Below are positions 5,190 to 6,428 of a DNA stretch of 6,428 nucleotides, piece after piece. Positions within the stretch are counted from its first letter, which is position 1. Each line of letters starts with the position of its first letter. The stretch covers positions 1-6,428 of the forward strand of contig JAZRDJ010000084.1 in the NCBI GenBank assembly GCA_045660245.1. The letters are read 5' to 3'. The stretch is from RGIG3872 sp045660245. GTDB lineage: Bacteria > Bacillota > Clostridia > Christensenellales > UBA1242. Under the pieces are notes generated by a model. That model saw only the letters and a program-made list of their open reading frames with translations, did not search any database and was not told where the DNA came from. Both the position numbers and the translations under genes were made by a program.

Positions 5190-5714
5190 ATGTTTTTCAA
5201 AAAGAAATTAACACTTGACAAAATGAGATCAAGATTGAACCTCAATAACACATACAACAATATTATCAAAGTTGGTGAAAAATACTTGGTGCTCGAGGAC
5301 AACACATTTGACGATGGCATGACTGGTCAAGTCGATATCTTTATGCCAGAAATCGGAAAATTTGGTGGTGCCGTGAAAAAACCAATCACAACAGCGACAT
5401 ACACCGTGAACCGTGATCACCCAGGCTCAATCGAACTTGAACTTGATGGCCTCACCCAAAGCGAAATTGTCACACACATCGTCAAACATGTCGAAACCCT
5501 CGCTGCTCTTTGCACTTTTGACATCGTGATTGTTGACTCAAAAACAACAAACATCGCAAGAGACAAAGTCATGAAAAAACTCGGCTATGAAATCGCTTAT
5601 TCCAGTGGCTACATCAAAAGAAATCCAGAGTGCTACATGGATGACAATGATGACGAAAATCTCCGAGCACTCTACGAGCAGACATTCGGCGAAAAAGCGT
5701 CTGAAAGACAATAG
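5190..5714 (+). CDS. Paralogue 4 of four, shortest member, GNAT-like fold suspected
   Basis: This encodes 174 residues and is the last gene of the operon. AAAGGAG (5174-5180), inside the end of paralogue 3, sits 9 nt before the ATG and fixes the start. Recognisable parts: basic N-terminus FFKKK, helix ending LNLNN (16-20), strand KYLVLED (31-37), MPEIGKFGG (52-60), TYTVNRD (70-76), a long helix (about 89-108), strand DIVIVDS (111-117), N121 followed by KKLGYE (129-134), strand YIKRN (141-145), an acidic run DDNDDE (151-156) and ALYEQTFG (160-167) ending SERQ. The N...KLGYE ending is typical of GNAT C-terminal halves, but the fold call rests on pattern only. The end of the gene, including the stop codon, is duplicated just downstream (5700-5733). 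Confidence 0.87.
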   Translation: MFFKKKLTLDKMRSRLNLNNTYNNIIKVGEKYLVLEDNTFDDGMTGQVDIFMPEIGKFGGAVKKPITTATYTVNRDHPGSIELELDGLTQSEIVTHIVKHVETLAALCTFDIVIVDSKTTNIARDKVMKKLGYEIAYSSGYIKRNPECYMDDNDDENLRALYEQTFGEKASERQ

Positions 5715-5733
5715 TATCTGAAAGACAATAGTG
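5700..5733 (+). repeat. 17-bp tandem duplication across the stop codon of paralogue 4
   Basis: TCTGAAAGACAATAGTA (5700-5716) is followed immediately by TCTGAAAGACAATAGTG (5717-5733), 16 of 17 bases identical. The first copy encodes the final SERQ and stop; the second is non-coding. It looks like a recent slippage duplication. Confidence 0.9.
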
Positions 5734-5754
5734 TTTGCAAAATTAGAAACAATC

Positions 5755-5797
5755 AAAAAAGACACTTGAAAATTAAATTTTCAGGTGTCTTTTTTTT
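5755..5797. terminator. Strong bidirectional terminator between the paralogue operon and ybeY
   Basis: A 13-bp stem (5761-5773 with 5777-5789, one T-G pair on the plus strand) and a 3-nt loop are followed by eight T on plus. They are preceded by six A, which are T on minus. It ends the plus-strand operon and, about 20 nt after the ybeY stop, can also end minus-strand transcription, although on minus the T-G pair becomes an A/C mismatch. Confidence 0.9.
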
Positions 5798-5815
5798 GAT
5801 TACTTAAAAAATATA

Positions 5816-6295
5816 TTAGTTCTTTGCGACTTTGTCCAAAATCTTGTTTTGAACAGGCTCCATCACCGCAAAATCCTCGTCCTTGATGTGGTCAAACCCG
5901 AGCAAATGAAGCATGCTGTGGATCACAAGACGCGCAAGCACTCTTTTTTCTGACTCGCCATATTCTTGAGCCTGCCTCGCGACTTCTTCCATGCAAATCG
6001 CCATATCACCCACAAAAAAACAACCTTTGATCACGAGTTCTCTTGACTCGTCACTCACGATTGAAATCTTTTCAAAAGGCACGAGCGAAGCACTCGGAAA
6101 CGACAACACATCAGTGACTTTGTCAATGTTTCTTGTTCGCTTGTTGATTTCTTGCATTTCTTCAGGTGACACAATGTTCACACAAACCGCAATACTCTTT
6201 GGTTGTTCAAGTTCCAAAATTGTCGCCTTTATGCTTTTTTTAACGACAGCCTTTTGAGCAAAAGACAACTTTCTCCCAACCCATTCAATTTTCAT
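5816..6295 (-). CDS. ybeY: Endoribonuclease YbeY, rRNA maturation factor
   Basis: This encodes 159 residues, full length for the family. YbeY is a zinc-dependent single-strand endoribonuclease acting in the cytoplasm in 16S rRNA 3'-end maturation and ribosome quality control. The zinc site is intact: H126-SML-H130-LLGFD-H136 fits HxxxHxxxxxH, with the upstream family signatures NxxxRxxDKVTDVLSFP (51-67, complete here as NKRTRNIDKVTDVLSFP) and FVGDMAIC (94-101). The start at 6295 is preceded by AAAGGAGG at 8 nt, one of the strongest ribosome sites in the window. It lies 32 nt after the stop of the upstream membrane-protein gene and is probably co-transcribed with it; the usual phoH/dgkA/era neighbours are not visible here, since downstream it meets the convergent operon. 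Confidence 0.97.
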   Translation of the reverse strand: MKIEWVGRKLSFAQKAVVKKSIKATILELEQPKSIAVCVNIVSPEEMQEINKRTRNIDKVTDVLSFPSASLVPFEKISIVSDESRELVIKGCFFVGDMAICMEEVARQAQEYGESEKRVLARLVIHSMLHLLGFDHIKDEDFAVMEPVQNKILDKVAKN

Positions 6296-6327
6296 ACAAA
6301 ATTCCTCCTTTCAAAATGATGCATTGC

Positions 6328-6428
6328 TTATTCTTCACCATCAACTTTCTTGCCACTTGACCTGTGCGTAAACACCCAAATCACAGCAAAAATTGCAAGC
6401 CCGCAAAGACCATAAAAAACATACCACA
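6328..6428 (-). CDS. C-terminal end of a membrane protein, truncated by window edge
   Basis: On the minus strand a frame enters at the right edge and ends at TAA (6328-6330), giving 33 residues: WYVFYGLCGLAIFAVIWVFT, then HRSSGKKVDGEE. The first part is a plausible transmembrane helix and the second a charged tail, as expected for the last membrane segment of a larger protein. Too little is present to name the family. It sits immediately upstream of ybeY on the same strand, 32 nt apart, so the two are probably in one operon. Confidence 0.6.
   Translation of the reverse strand, partial: WYVFYGLCGLAIFAVIWVFTHRSSGKKVDGEE

Overview
The window looks like chromosomal DNA of an AT-rich (roughly 40% GC by eye), low-GC Gram-positive-like bacterium, most plausibly an uncultured member of the Bacillota/Clostridia. 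The grounds are strong AGGAG-type ribosome binding sites, textbook TTGAAA/TTTACA-17/18-TATAAT promoters, compact intrinsic terminators and a Clostridia-like YbeY. The taxonomic call is inference. There is no CRISPR array, transposase or integrase.

Layout, left to right: (1) the 3' end of a SLOG/DUF1273-type (YpsA-like) gene on +, converging on (2) a 504-codon gene on - with its own promoter and two tandem terminators. Its protein carries two HEPN-like RNxxxH motifs 300 residues apart. (3) An intergenic stretch of about 550 bp holds two tandem copies of a 222-bp repeat, about 95% identical. Each is bounded by the same terminator hairpin that also ends (4) an adjacent class II tRNA-Leu on -, with a likely AAG anticodon. 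(5) A small ASCH-domain (PUA-like) gene on - has its own promoter. (6) A divergent operon on + encodes four consecutive diverged paralogues of 174-218 residues that look like degenerate GNAT-fold proteins. It starts at a consensus promoter and ends at a strong bidirectional terminator. (7) On -, converging on that operon, is ybeY, the rRNA-maturation endoribonuclease, preceded by the 3' end of a gene for a membrane protein.

The housekeeping parts are tRNA-Leu and ybeY. The accessory and least explained parts are the two-HEPN protein, the 222-bp structured repeat array lying upstream of it on the same strand, and the four-paralogue operon. A link between the HEPN protein and the repeats is speculation from position only. 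The four-paralogue relationship is visible directly in the sequences, but the GNAT assignment is tentative.
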